DNA of 64,000 nucleotides. It comes from Sporocytophaga myxococcoides. Lineage in GTDB: Bacteria > Bacteroidota > Bacteroidia > Cytophagales > Cytophagaceae. The number at the start of each line of letters is the position of its first letter. Positions within the stretch are counted from its first letter, which is position 1. The DNA is taken from contig NZ_BBLT01000014.1 of the NCBI RefSeq assembly GCF_000775915.1, positions 35,916-99,915 of the forward strand, in the 5' to 3' direction. Shown one piece after another: positions 36,891-45,253 of the stretch. The translations under genes were made by a program, and so were the position numbers. The notes beneath the pieces were generated by a model, which saw only the letters and a program-made list of their open reading frames with translations, made no database searches and had not been told where the DNA came from.

Positions 36891-36898
36891 CAAAGGTA
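36891..36898 (-). promoter_or_regulatory. Candidate -7 element for uppS-bamA-skp-skp
   Basis: On the minus strand TACCTTTG (TAnnTTTG), 24 bases before the uppS ATG. The -33 position, 19 bases upstream, reads TTT rather than TTG. It is one arm of an 8-bp inverted repeat whose other arm is at 36868-36875. Confidence 0.4.
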
Positions 36899-36930
36899 CA
36901 AAATGATTCGACTTTTGAAAAATGAAATAC

Positions 36931-37644
36931 TTATTTATGATAAATAGCAGGACATTTCACACTATAAAATGTATAGCTTACAGTTAATCCAGTATAATAA
37001 TACCAATCGGTTCTTAAAATATCACCAGTTCTGCGATAATTGACATTTCCCTCCCTTATCCCATCAAGGTAATCAGTAAATGTTTTTCTTGCAACAAACT
37101 CTCCTCCCAGGTTCCAATGCTCTGTCAATTGAAATTTAAAGCCTAGTCCAACAGGAATTGCAATATTTAAAAATTTATTCCCCATCCCTAGGTCTTCTTG
37201 GGTATTAAAGAATGCAATCCCACCTGTAAAATATGGGGTAATTCTTGATGAATTTTGAGCTTTTCTAGAATCCTTTGGAGCCCTGAAATTAAAAAAATTA
37301 TACTCAAGAGTGACCGAAGCTTCTGTAATGCTATTTTTAAATTCACTTGCTCTGTATTTAGCCACGGGGTCTTTCGATTTTAATTCAGATCCATATATCC
37401 CTCCAAAGCTAAACGCCCCTCTTAATGCAACTACAGGGCTAAAATTGAGCCTGTAAAAAATCTCACCTCCAGGACGATAAAATAAAGGGTTGAATTTCCT
37501 TGCAAGTTCTCCTGTATAGTTAAAACCTCCTGCACCTAATCCAATCTCATGCACCTGGGCATTAACAGTAGCAATTGAAACTCCTATAAAGATAAAAATA
37601 GCAGAAAGGAGCCTTCCTGCTATTCGAAGTTTTTTATTATTCAA
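36931..37644 (-). CDS. DUF6089-family outer-membrane-like protein (short paralogue)
   Basis: 237 aa. Signal peptide ending IATVNA, then Gln30. The mature protein is beta-rich and Gly/aromatic-rich, starting EIGLGAGGFNYTGELARKFNPLFYRPGGEIFYR, with FTDYLDGIREGN near the C-terminus, as in small outer-membrane beta-barrels. It is homologous to the next gene upstream (37657-38601) but lacks its roughly 60-residue insertion after the FTDYLDD segment. Genes of this family sit between nadK and uppS-bamA in many Bacteroidetes, suggesting a role in envelope assembly, but no function is established that I know of. Confidence 0.88.
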   Translation of the reverse strand: MNNKKLRIAGRLLSAIFIFIGVSIATVNAQVHEIGLGAGGFNYTGELARKFNPLFYRPGGEIFYRLNFSPVVALRGAFSFGGIYGSELKSKDPVAKYRASEFKNSITEASVTLEYNFFNFRAPKDSRKAQNSSRITPYFTGGIAFFNTQEDLGMGNKFLNIAIPVGLGFKFQLTEHWNLGGEFVARKTFTDYLDGIREGNVNYRRTGDILRTDWYYYTGLTVSYTFYSVKCPAIYHK

Positions 37645-37656
37645 TGTTTTATGTTT

Positions 37657-38601
37657 TTATCTAAATTTAGGACAAACAACTCTTGGAGGAATAATGTAGG
37701 TCAGATGAAATCCTGTCACGATGTACCAGTCTTTATTTTTGTCCCCTCTTTGATCTCCAGGATTTGATACTCCCCTGATTCCAATCAATTTACCATTTGT
37801 ATCATATTGCAATCTTTCTTCGGCCCCAAGTTTTGCAAATAACTGAGGATCTCTTGCAACTCCCCCCTCAAGTGTTCTGTTTGCCATAGCTGCAGCTAGA
37901 CTCGTCTCAGGATCTCCTTTGTCAACATAATAACTACTCACATCATCAAGATAATCCGTAAATGTATACCTCCAACCTATTTCGAAGGCTAGATCGAGCT
38001 GTTTGGACAATTTATATCGTACACCTAAACCAAATGGTATTGCGATTTGATTTAATGAATATGACTTCCCTTCAGTTTGTAATTTATTCAATGCAACATA
38101 TTTTCCTCCAAACTCATCAGGACTCTGAGCTTTAGGATTATGATGAAAATAAGCAAGCCCAATAAAACCATAAGGAGTAAAATCAGCACGTCTTACATAT
38201 TTTCCTCTATGTCCAATCAGGTCAATAACGGCATCTACTTTGACTTCTAGAATATCATTGCGCATTGAAAGATTTCTTGCTCTTCTGAAAAGGTTCTTAT
38301 CAGTGTAGTTAGCGCTTTTACTATCGCTTCCTTTTATCCTTCCATAAGAAATTGCTCCTCTCAACGAAACTCTTGGATATAACCTTGCAAGTCCTTCAAT
38401 TCCAAGATTAGGTCTTGTTAGCTTTATACCTGGCCTGACAAAACTAGGACCCGGGTCCAACTCTCCAACATAGTTCATTGCGTTAAGTGTTACACCAACG
38501 CTATAATAACGGTTTTTCTTATTGAACTCTTGAGCAAATGACGATTCCCCGAAAAAGGAAATTAAAAATAATAAAAGTCCTAATTGTAACAACTTTCTCA
38601 T
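37657..38601 (-). CDS. DUF6089-family outer-membrane-like protein (long paralogue)
   Basis: 314 aa. Signal peptide ending ESSFA, then Gln24. It resembles its neighbour: YYSVGVTLNAMNYVGELDPG, PNLGIEGLARLYPRVSLRGAISYG, and FEIGWRYTFTDYLDDVSSYYVDKG. The insertion that follows (about residues 225-290, with LAAAMANRTLEGGVARDPQL) may be a periplasmic or surface loop. The C-terminus is WYIVTGFHLTYIIPPRVVCPKF. It is 12 bases upstream of the short paralogue and follows a promoter-like element with two palindromes in the 110-bp gap after nadK. Confidence 0.88.
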   Translation of the reverse strand: MRKLLQLGLLLFLISFFGESSFAQEFNKKNRYYSVGVTLNAMNYVGELDPGPSFVRPGIKLTRPNLGIEGLARLYPRVSLRGAISYGRIKGSDSKSANYTDKNLFRRARNLSMRNDILEVKVDAVIDLIGHRGKYVRRADFTPYGFIGLAYFHHNPKAQSPDEFGGKYVALNKLQTEGKSYSLNQIAIPFGLGVRYKLSKQLDLAFEIGWRYTFTDYLDDVSSYYVDKGDPETSLAAAMANRTLEGGVARDPQLFAKLGAEERLQYDTNGKLIGIRGVSNPGDQRGDKNKDWYIVTGFHLTYIIPPRVVCPKFR

Positions 38602-38630
38602 ATCCTATAAGAGTTTAAAACTCATTAAAA

Positions 38631-38651
38631 TTCTTGCAAGAAACAAAACTA
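38631..38651 (-). promoter_or_regulatory. Candidate promoter element and palindrome upstream of the DUF6089 pair
   Basis: On the minus strand TAGTTTTG (38651-38644) fits TAnnTTTG and is followed directly by the perfect 12-bp palindrome TTCTTGCAAGAA (38642-38631) where the transcript should begin. A second near-perfect palindrome, GAGTTT-A-AAACTC on the plus strand, lies at 38609-38621. Confidence 0.35.
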
Positions 38652-38711
38652 ATTTGATTATTACGCTAAGGTAGCAATTAAAGTCAAATTTTTCTCAATA
38701 AAAGAAAAAAA

Positions 38712-39587
38712 TTAATTCCTTAAATCCAAGCCCCAGTTTAGCTTATTTCTAAGTGTCTGAAAATAGTTATAACCTTCAAGTTCAACAATTTTAGCTTTAA
38801 ACTTTTCTCTTCTAACGGTTAATTTGGTTTTAACAGGTACCGATTTGGATCTGGAATCAAGCGAAATAAGAAAATTCTTGTTCCTTGCTTCTATTTCAAA
38901 CGAAAGTATACTGCTATCCGGAACAATCATTGGTCTTACGTTAAGATTATGTGGACTAACTGGAGAAATGATAAAATTGTTTGTACTTGGCATTACTAAA
39001 GGTCCTCCACAACTAAGAGAATAACCGGTAGAACCCGTTGGGGTAGAAATAATTAGTCCATCTGCCCAATAAGAATTTAAATATTCTCCATTAATATAAG
39101 TATGAACTACTATCATGGATGAAATATCTCTCTTCAATATAGCAAACTCATTCAAAGCAAAATTAACCCCGTTAAATAGATCGATATCAGAATCCAGATG
39201 AATCAAGGTTCTTTCTTCGAATTTATAGGTATGCTTGTAAATTGAGTCTATTGCCTGTAAAATCTTTTCGCGAGGAGTTGTTGCTAAAAATCCCAAACGA
39301 CCAGTATTAACTCCAAGAAGAGGAATTTGTTGAGGTCCTGCAAATGAAACGGATTCCAAAAAGGTACCATCTCCACCAATACTAAATAAAAAATCGGTAT
39401 TTTCTAACTCTTCATGGTAACTATAAATACTGGCACTATTATATTTAATCCCTACTTTATCAAGAAACACTGAAAAGTTTTTAAAAACCAGGATTTCAGC
39501 CCCCTTTGATTTAAGATTATCAAACATTTCCTGGATAAAAGGAATAGCGTCATTATTAAAAGTTCTTCCGTGAATTGCTATTTTCAT
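38712..39587 (-). CDS. nadK: NAD kinase
   Basis: Phosphorylates NAD to NADP (291 aa). The GGDGTFLESV motif, NTGRLGFLATTP, NEFAILKRDISSM and TPTGSTGYSLSCGGPLVMPS are diagnostic. It begins one base after the CBS-domain gene ends, so these two are tightly coupled. It is well conserved and full length. Confidence 0.97.
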   Translation of the reverse strand: MKIAIHGRTFNNDAIPFIQEMFDNLKSKGAEILVFKNFSVFLDKVGIKYNSASIYSYHEELENTDFLFSIGGDGTFLESVSFAGPQQIPLLGVNTGRLGFLATTPREKILQAIDSIYKHTYKFEERTLIHLDSDIDLFNGVNFALNEFAILKRDISSMIVVHTYINGEYLNSYWADGLIISTPTGSTGYSLSCGGPLVMPSTNNFIISPVSPHNLNVRPMIVPDSSILSFEIEARNKNFLISLDSRSKSVPVKTKLTVRREKFKAKIVELEGYNYFQTLRNKLNWGLDLRN

Positions 39588-39588
39588 T

Positions 39589-40254
39589 CTAAATATTCAG
39601 ATACTTAAACAGTAAATCAAGTCTTTCCTTATCGTGACTTGTCAGTTCATTTTCCTGAAAATTAGCAATTATTTTATAATCATACCTTTCAAAAGTCGCA
39701 ATAATTCTTGTAAGGTCTGTTCTATTTAATTTGAGCGTTAGTTTTATTTTATTCGGATCCAGTTCATCATTTGAAACAAATGAACTTAATATCTTCGCAT
39801 CATTTGCTTCTACTAATCTACTGATCTGGGACAAAGAATAATCTTTATCCTGCATAGAAAGTACAATAATCCCCCCTGGACCCTGAGTTGCAAACATTTG
39901 AGCCATAGCAAATGAAGTCTCATTTACAGAAATAACTCCTACAAATTTTGAATCATCACTGACTACTGGCACAATCTGCAATTTGTTTTTAGATGCCAAC
40001 TTTATAACATCATAAAAATGAGAAGAGGGTTTTACTACTAATTCTTTATTAACTAACCTGATATTTGAAATCGGTCCGGAAAAGTCGTCCTTTTCATACA
40101 ATGCTTGCTCTTCAAGAAATCCTAAAAAATTATTATTCTCTACAACAGGCAATTGGGTTAACCTGAATTCTTCCATCCATTTCTTTGCTTTCTCTGCTGA
40201 ATCAGAGACTTTCAATGGCGGAATCATCTGGTTTATAAGTTCTTCGGCAATCAT
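39589..40254 (-). CDS. CBS-domain protein linked to nadK
   Basis: 221 aa, cytoplasmic. Two CBS motifs cover about residues 10-60 (PPLKVSDSAEKAKKWMEEFRLTQLPVV) and 75-125 (VKPSSHFYDVIKLASKNKLQIVPVV). The C-terminal third (GGIIVLSMQDKDYSLSQISRLVEANDAKIL) looks ACT-like. CBS pairs commonly bind adenosyl ligands; coupling to nadK would suit a nucleotide sensor, but this is inference. It overlaps the upstream hydrolase gene by 4 bases. Confidence 0.88.
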   Translation of the reverse strand: MIAEELINQMIPPLKVSDSAEKAKKWMEEFRLTQLPVVENNNFLGFLEEQALYEKDDFSGPISNIRLVNKELVVKPSSHFYDVIKLASKNKLQIVPVVSDDSKFVGVISVNETSFAMAQMFATQGPGGIIVLSMQDKDYSLSQISRLVEANDAKILSSFVSNDELDPNKIKLTLKLNRTDLTRIIATFERYDYKIIANFQENELTSHDKERLDLLFKYLNI

Positions 40255-41009
40255 ACGGTAGACTCCAGGAATTTGTGAACAAAAGCATTAAACTTTTCAG
40301 GATTTTCCATCATTGGAGCATGTCCGCATTTGTCGATAAACCGTAATTCTGAGTTCTTTATTAACCTGTTAAACTCATGAGCAACGAATGGTGGTGTTAT
40401 TGTATCATTTAGCCCCCAAATTAACAGTGTTGGAATTTTAATATTCGGAACGTCTTTCGCCATGTTGTGCCTTTGGGCAGATTTTGCCAAAGCCACAATA
40501 TTCATGCATTTTGGAATACTCTTTGTTATGTCAAACACTTCTTTAATAAGCTCTTCAGTAGCAGTTGAGGGATTATAAAAGGTATATTCCACCCTTTCTT
40601 TAACATACTCATAACTACCTCTTTTGGGATATGACCCACCCATTCCATTTTCAAATAACCCAGAGCTTCCAGTCAAAACCAACCTTTTGACTTTGGATGA
40701 ATTTTTTAATGTATAATCAAGACCTACGTGCCCACCTAGTGAGTTTCCCAACAAGGTTAGATCGCTTAACTGTTTGAAGTTGACAAACTTTTCTATAAAA
40801 GTAACCAAACCTTCTACACTTGCTGACCTAACAGGCATTTCATAAATAGGCATTAAAGGAATTATGACTCTGTAGTTAGATGTAAACTCTTTAACTACTC
40901 CCTCCCAATTGCTTAGCGCTCCAAAAAGCCCATGTAGCAGTAAAAGAACTTCGCCTTTACCTTCATCAATATATTTGAATTCTTTTTCTTGCTTAACTGT
41001 AAAAGTCAT
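40251..41009 (-). CDS. Alpha/beta hydrolase
   Basis: 252 aa, no signal peptide. LLLHGLFGALSNWEGV is the oxyanion-hole region, LLGNSLGGHVGLD contains the nucleophilic Ser, GLNDTITPP the Asp and CGHAPMMENPEKF the His, so the triad is complete. The substrate is unknown. It lies upstream of the CBS gene with a 4-base overlap and 52 bases downstream of pabA. Another hydrolase of this fold occurs at 43418-44182, but the two are not close copies. Confidence 0.9.
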   Translation of the reverse strand: MTFTVKQEKEFKYIDEGKGEVLLLLHGLFGALSNWEGVVKEFTSNYRVIIPLMPIYEMPVRSASVEGLVTFIEKFVNFKQLSDLTLLGNSLGGHVGLDYTLKNSSKVKRLVLTGSSGLFENGMGGSYPKRGSYEYVKERVEYTFYNPSTATEELIKEVFDITKSIPKCMNIVALAKSAQRHNMAKDVPNIKIPTLLIWGLNDTITPPFVAHEFNRLIKNSELRFIDKCGHAPMMENPEKFNAFVHKFLESTV

Positions 41010-41061
41010 GATGTGAAGATGTAATTTTATTAACGTGCAAATTAAAACAAAGTTTGAAATA

Positions 41062-41634
41062 TTACTTTATCGAAAAGGATAAACTAAGCCAGTTTTGAAT
41101 AATTTTTTCACCATTTTCAGATAAAACTGCCTCCGGATGAAACTGTAACCCATAAATCGGGTAATTTTTATGACCAATTGCCATAATTTCTTCATTTTTT
41201 GATTCCGCCAAAACTTTAAGCATAGGTGGCAATTTCCCCAGAATTAAAGAATGATATCGAACTACATTAAACTCATCATCAATATTTTCAAACATTTTAT
41301 CCTTATGCTTCACTTTTATTAATGAAATCTTACCATGCATAGGCTTATCCATTTTCATTATTTGTGCACCAAAAAAATATCCGATTGCCTGATGCCCAAG
41401 GCATATTCCTAATATTGGCTTGTGCATCCAGTATTTTTCAATGACAGAAAGAAGCAGTTGTTGATCTTTGGGATTTCCAGGACCGGGAGACAAGACAATT
41501 CCCGAAAAAGAATTCAGGATTTCAAGATTTTCAATTTCATCTATCCGCAAGCATCTACAAGCTACACCCTGCTTTTGAAAAAGATGAAGAAGATTATATG
41601 TATACGAATCTAAATTATCAATTAGTACTATCAA
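41062..41634 (-). CDS. pabA: Glutamine amidotransferase of anthranilate/aminodeoxychorismate synthase
   Basis: Class I glutaminase subunit of 190 aa. LSPGPGNPKDQ, GICLGHQAIGYFFGA (nucleophilic Cys) and LQFHPEAVLSENG (His and Glu) complete the triad. It supplies ammonia to a chorismate-using partner, PabB for folate or TrpE for tryptophan. No partner gene is in the window, so the pathway is undecided; one subunit may serve both. It overlaps the CvpA-like gene by 4 bases. Confidence 0.9.
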   Translation of the reverse strand: MIVLIDNLDSYTYNLLHLFQKQGVACRCLRIDEIENLEILNSFSGIVLSPGPGNPKDQQLLLSVIEKYWMHKPILGICLGHQAIGYFFGAQIMKMDKPMHGKISLIKVKHKDKMFENIDDEFNVVRYHSLILGKLPPMLKVLAESKNEEIMAIGHKNYPIYGLQFHPEAVLSENGEKIIQNWLSLSFSIK

Positions 41635-42161
41635 GCCTTTTGGTTTTCAAGTATCTTTTTCAAAGCTGGAAAAATATCCTGAAAAGGTATAATATAGCTT
41701 ACAAAATGGATGGTATTCGGGGCAAAAGAAGCTAGCACAGGATAAGCAAATGATTTTTGTCCATATTTAGAAATAAACTCTAGCTTGGCTGCGCTTGTCA
41801 ACCAAATGAACAGACTAATTATGAAAGCGGTTTTTAATACACCAACAAATGCCCCTGCTGCACTATCAAATACCCCAAGCAGAGTATAATCTAATATTGA
41901 TTTTAAGAATTTTCCCAAAAAGTATATTCCGATAAAAACCAACAAAAAGATTAACGTGAATGTAACATAAGGAAGCATTTGAGGGAAATCTTTCATATAC
42001 GGCTGCAACCAATTCATTCCTTCTTTGAGAAGTTTAAATGCAGATAACACCGCAATTATAAATGCGAGGAAAGTAACTACTTCCAATAACAGTCCTTTTT
42101 TATATCCTGCATATCCTCCAAGTGCAAGAATCAGAATAACTACTATATCAAAGATTTCCAC
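41631..42161 (-). CDS. CvpA-family membrane protein
   Basis: 176 aa with about four membrane segments. The start FDIVVILILALGGYAGYKKGLLLEVVTFLAFIIAV and GVFDSAAGAFVGVLKTAFIISLFIWL match the CvpA/colicin V production family, whose exact role is unclear, with links to envelope stress. It starts 9 bases after the YqeY-like gene and overlaps pabA by 4. Confidence 0.9.
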   Translation of the reverse strand: MEIFDIVVILILALGGYAGYKKGLLLEVVTFLAFIIAVLSAFKLLKEGMNWLQPYMKDFPQMLPYVTFTLIFLLVFIGIYFLGKFLKSILDYTLLGVFDSAAGAFVGVLKTAFIISLFIWLTSAAKLEFISKYGQKSFAYPVLASFAPNTIHFVSYIIPFQDIFPALKKILENQKA

Positions 42162-42170
42162 TTTTATTCC

Positions 42171-42623
42171 CTATTGACTCAACAATGATTTGACTAATGC
42201 TGAAACAACCTTATTATCTGCTGTTCCTGCAAAAGCCTTAGTTGCAGCACCCATAACTTTTCCCATATCTCCAGGGCCTTTAGCGCCAACTTCTGCAATT
42301 ATTTCTTTAAGTTTTGCTGCTATTTCATCTTCAGAAAGCTGTTTAGGCAAATATTTTTCAATTACAGCTAATTCATCAAGCTCAATTTTCTCTAAATCTG
42401 CCCTTCCTTGTCCAGCATAAACTTCTGCTGATTCTTTTCTTTGTTTGGCTGCCTTTGTCAAAAGCTTAATTTCAGCATCCGCAGAAACCTCTCCCTGAGC
42501 CCCTTTATCAGTTTCTGCAAGTAAAATAAGAGATTTTATACTTCTTAATGCACGCAATTCATCTTTGTTTTTTGCTAGCATTGCTGATTTTATATCAGCA
42601 TCGATTTTTTCTTTTAAACTCAT
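42171..42623 (-). CDS. GatB/YqeY-domain protein
   Basis: 150 aa, helical. SLKEKIDADIKSAMLAKNKDELRALRSIKSLI and EKYLPKQLSEDEI with GPGDMGKVMGAATKAFAG are typical of the YqeY family, which resembles the tail of GatB but is free-standing. A role in tRNA-dependent amidation is often suggested, not proved. It is the first gene of a minus-strand run continuing to 32347. A CAAAAATA at 42662-42669 is a weak minus-strand -7 candidate. Confidence 0.92.
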   Translation of the reverse strand: MSLKEKIDADIKSAMLAKNKDELRALRSIKSLILLAETDKGAQGEVSADAEIKLLTKAAKQRKESAEVYAGQGRADLEKIELDELAVIEKYLPKQLSEDEIAAKLKEIIAEVGAKGPGDMGKVMGAATKAFAGTADNKVVSALVKSLLSQ

Positions 42624-42700
42624 GTTTTGAAATTTAATAGAATATTGGATTTATTTGTCATCAAAAATAGTCAAATTATTTTTCAGAAAAAGAAAAAACA

Positions 42701-43414
42701 ATGACCCGATTAAGTGTTAATGTAAATAAAATAGCCACATTGAGAAATTCCAGAGGAGGTAATAACCCCGATTTGATTCAAGTGGCTTTGGATTGTGAAA
42801 GATTTGGGGCTCAAGGAATAACAGTTCACCCACGACCAGACGAAAGACATATCAAATATGCAGATGTTTATGCTTTAAAGGCAGTGATTAAAACAGAATT
42901 TAATATTGAAGGCAATCCTGAAGGAAAATTCATTGATCTTGTAAAAGAAATAAAGCCCCATCAGGTAACGCTTGTACCTGATCCTCCGGGGGCTATAACA
43001 AGCAATGCAGGCTGGAATACGTTAAAATATAAAGACTTTTTAAGAGATGTAATCCGTGATTTTAAAGAAGAGGGCATAAGAGTAAGTCTCTTTGTAGATC
43101 CGGTAGAACAAATGGTTGAAGGGGCTGCAGAAGCTGGGGCAGACAGAGTGGAACTTTACACCGAACCTTATGCTAAAAACTTTTTAATGAATAAGGATCA
43201 GGCTATTTCTGAATATATTATCGCAGCTAAAAAAGCTGCTTCTCTTGGGCTAGGGCTCAATGCCGGACATGATCTTGACCTTAAAAATTTAAAATATTTA
43301 AAAGATAATATCCCTAACCTTGATGAAGTTTCAATAGGGCACGCACTCATTTGCGATGCCCTTTATTTTGGCCTGGAGAATACAATTCAAATGTACCTTA
43401 AAGAATTAAACTAA
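42701..43414 (+). CDS. pdxJ: PdxJ, pyridoxine 5'-phosphate synthase
   Basis: Condenses 1-deoxyxylulose-5-phosphate with 3-amino-2-oxopropyl phosphate to make PNP in the DXP-dependent B6 pathway (237 aa). [67 protein letters not shown] and [14 protein letters not shown] fit the TIM-barrel family with its catalytic His and Glu residues. It is 3 bases upstream of a hydrolase gene on the same strand. Confidence 0.96.
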   Translation: MTRLSVNVNKIATLRNSRGGNNPDLIQVALDCERFGAQGITVHPRPDERHIKYADVYALKAVIKTEFNIEGNPEGKFIDLVKEIKPHQVTLVPDPPGAITSNAGWNTLKYKDFLRDVIRDFKEEGIRVSLFVDPVEQMVEGAAEAGADRVELYTEPYAKNFLMNKDQAISEYIIAAKKAASLGLGLNAGHDLDLKNLKYLKDNIPNLDEVSIGHALICDALYFGLENTIQMYLKELN

Positions 43415-43417
43415 AGA

Positions 43418-44182
43418 ATGAAATTATATTATAAAGATTTAGGTACCGGAAAGCCTTTGATTCTATTGCATGGGCTCTTTGGATCTTCTGACAATTTATT
43501 TTCCGTAGCTAAAGAATTGGCAAAAAAATATCATGTATATGTTATAGATGAACGAAATCACGGAAACTCTCCCTGGAGTGACATAATGAATTATGATGTA
43601 ATTGCCGATGACATCAAAGAATTTATAGAAGATCATGCTCTTCAGGATGCATTTATAGTAGGCCATTCCATGGGAGGAAAGGCTAGTATGAAAATAGCTC
43701 AGAAATATCCTGAATTGGTAAGAAAACTAGTTGTTTCTGATATTGCACCGAGATATTATGCACCTCATCACCAGACCATATTAGCTGGATTGAACAGCGT
43801 CAATCTTGAAACAATTGAAAGTAGGACAGATGCTGATAATCAGTTAGCAGCACACATAAAAGATTTGTCTACAAGACAATTTCTTTTAAAAAATCTTGGC
43901 AGGGATGAAGATGGACATTTCAAATGGAAAATAAATCTAAGCGTAATCACTAAACAGATTGAATTTGTAGGTGCAGGAATTAATGATTCAGAAGTGATTA
44001 ACACGCCGACTCTCTTTGTCAGAGGAGGCAAGAGTGATTATATAAAAGAAACCGATGAGCCAATTATTAAAAGAATTTTCCCCAATTCTACTATAAAAAC
44101 AATTGAGGGGGCAAGTCATTGGATTCATGCTGAAAAACCTATAGAATTTATCAACCTCATTCTTGAGTTTGATTCAGAATAG
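43418..44182 (+). CDS. Alpha/beta hydrolase (YbfF-like)
   Basis: 254 aa, cytoplasmic. LILLHGLFGSSDNLFSVA, DERNHGNSPWS, VGHSMGGKASM (nucleophile), FVRGGKSDYI (acid) and ASHWIHAEKP (His) resemble esterases of the YbfF type acting on small acyl esters. The physiological substrate is unknown. It is co-oriented with pdxJ, and its 3' end overlaps the convergent DUF2905 gene by 9 bases. Confidence 0.92.
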   Translation: MKLYYKDLGTGKPLILLHGLFGSSDNLFSVAKELAKKYHVYVIDERNHGNSPWSDIMNYDVIADDIKEFIEDHALQDAFIVGHSMGGKASMKIAQKYPELVRKLVVSDIAPRYYAPHHQTILAGLNSVNLETIESRTDADNQLAAHIKDLSTRQFLLKNLGRDEDGHFKWKINLSVITKQIEFVGAGINDSEVINTPTLFVRGGKSDYIKETDEPIIKRIFPNSTIKTIEGASHWIHAEKPIEFINLILEFDSE

Positions 44183-44401
44183 TTTTCGAATAACAAACAG
44201 GACTAACGAAATAAGGATACTAAGTAAAATGCTTGTTGCCAGAGGAAAATAGAATGACCAGTTTTTTCCTTTAATAGCAATATCTCCCGGGAGTTTGCCA
44301 AGTAGTGGTATTTTATCAGAAAACAATAAAATCAATCCAATTACGATAAATATAAAACCACCAATAATCAACCCTTTCCCTAATCCTTGAAAGTCACTCA
44401 T
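44174..44401 (-). CDS. DUF2905 small membrane protein
   Basis: 75 aa with two membrane helices separated by LLGKLPGDIAIKGKNWSFYFPL, the characteristic segment of DUF2905. Function is unknown. It is a single gene between two plus-strand genes, 38 bases from the divergent methyltransferase start. Confidence 0.9.
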   Translation of the reverse strand: MSDFQGLGKGLIIGGFIFIVIGLILLFSDKIPLLGKLPGDIAIKGKNWSFYFPLATSILLSILISLVLFVIRKLF

Positions 44402-44439
44402 TATTTCACCAGTTTAATTGATTAACAAATATAAATACA

Positions 44440-45168
44440 ATGTCGATTCCCAAATCTGAAATTTCAAAATTATATCTGATTCCCTCGATACTGGCAGAAG
44501 GTACTGCTCTTCAGATGATGGCTCCGGCAATATTGGAGGTTATTAAAGAAACTGATTATTATTTTGCGGAAAACATCAAAACAGCAAGAAGATATATAAG
44601 TGAACTCAAAACAGGGCGAAAAATAGAAGATCTTATTTTTTATCAACTTGATAAAGATACCACTAAAGAAGAGGCGGTGAAATTATTTGATACCATACCT
44701 TCAGGGAAAAATATCGGCGTATTATCTGAAGCTGGTTGCCCGGGAATAGCTGATCCAGGTGCCTTGGCAGTCTCAATTGCGCATAAAAAAAAATGGAACA
44801 TAGTTCCACTTCCTGGTCCATCTTCAATATTTATGGCATTGATGGCATCAGGATTTAATGGCCAGTACTTTTGTTTTAAAGGGTATCTTCCAATTGATAA
44901 AGAGCAAAAAATTAGGTCTTTTAAAGCTCTTGAACGCGAAGCCTGGGAGAAAAGAGCAACACAAATAGTCATAGAAACACCTTACCGAAATAATAAATTT
45001 TTAGAAGATGTAATTGCCCATGGAAATCCGGAAACACAACTTTGTATAGCATGTGACATTACTGGGCCTCAGCAATACATCAAGACAAAAAATCTTGGAG
45101 AGTGGAAAGGAAACTTGCCAGATCTTAATAAAAGACCTGCCGTATTTCTGTTTTTCGGAAGAAACTGA
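44440..45168 (+). CDS. SAM-dependent methyltransferase, RsmI-like (tetrapyrrole methylase fold)
   Basis: 242 aa. KLYLIPSILAEG, YFAENIKTARRYIS, VLSEAGCPGIADPGALAV and VPLPGPSSIFMALMASGFNGQYFCFKGYLP match the fold of RsmI, the 16S rRNA C1402 2'-O-methyltransferase. This shorter Bacteroidetes subgroup differs from canonical RsmI at the N-terminus (TLGN and RDAP-type motifs are missing), so the rRNA target is not assured. It precedes metK, which makes its methyl donor. Confidence 0.88.
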   Translation: MSIPKSEISKLYLIPSILAEGTALQMMAPAILEVIKETDYYFAENIKTARRYISELKTGRKIEDLIFYQLDKDTTKEEAVKLFDTIPSGKNIGVLSEAGCPGIADPGALAVSIAHKKKWNIVPLPGPSSIFMALMASGFNGQYFCFKGYLPIDKEQKIRSFKALEREAWEKRATQIVIETPYRNNKFLEDVIAHGNPETQLCIACDITGPQQYIKTKNLGEWKGNLPDLNKRPAVFLFFGRN

Positions 45169-45179
45169 ACTTTAAGTTT

Positions 45180-45209
45180 TTTGTGTTAATGGATTTTAAT
45201 TTAACTTTG
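45180..45209 (+). promoter_or_regulatory. Candidate metK promoter
   Basis: TTTG at 45180-45183 and TAACTTTG at 45202-45209, separated by 18 bases, fit the Bacteroidetes -33/-7 pattern. Transcription would begin near 45216, leaving a leader of about 40 bases, too short for a SAM riboswitch. Confidence 0.55.
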
Positions 45210-45253
45210 ATTATTAGTTATTCTTAAAAAGATACCTTTAAACCTAAAAAATA

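Noticed and set aside
45169..45253. Possible SAM riboswitch before metK
   Set aside because: The gap is only 85 bases, a promoter candidate occupies the first half, and no conserved SAM-aptamer stems are visible.
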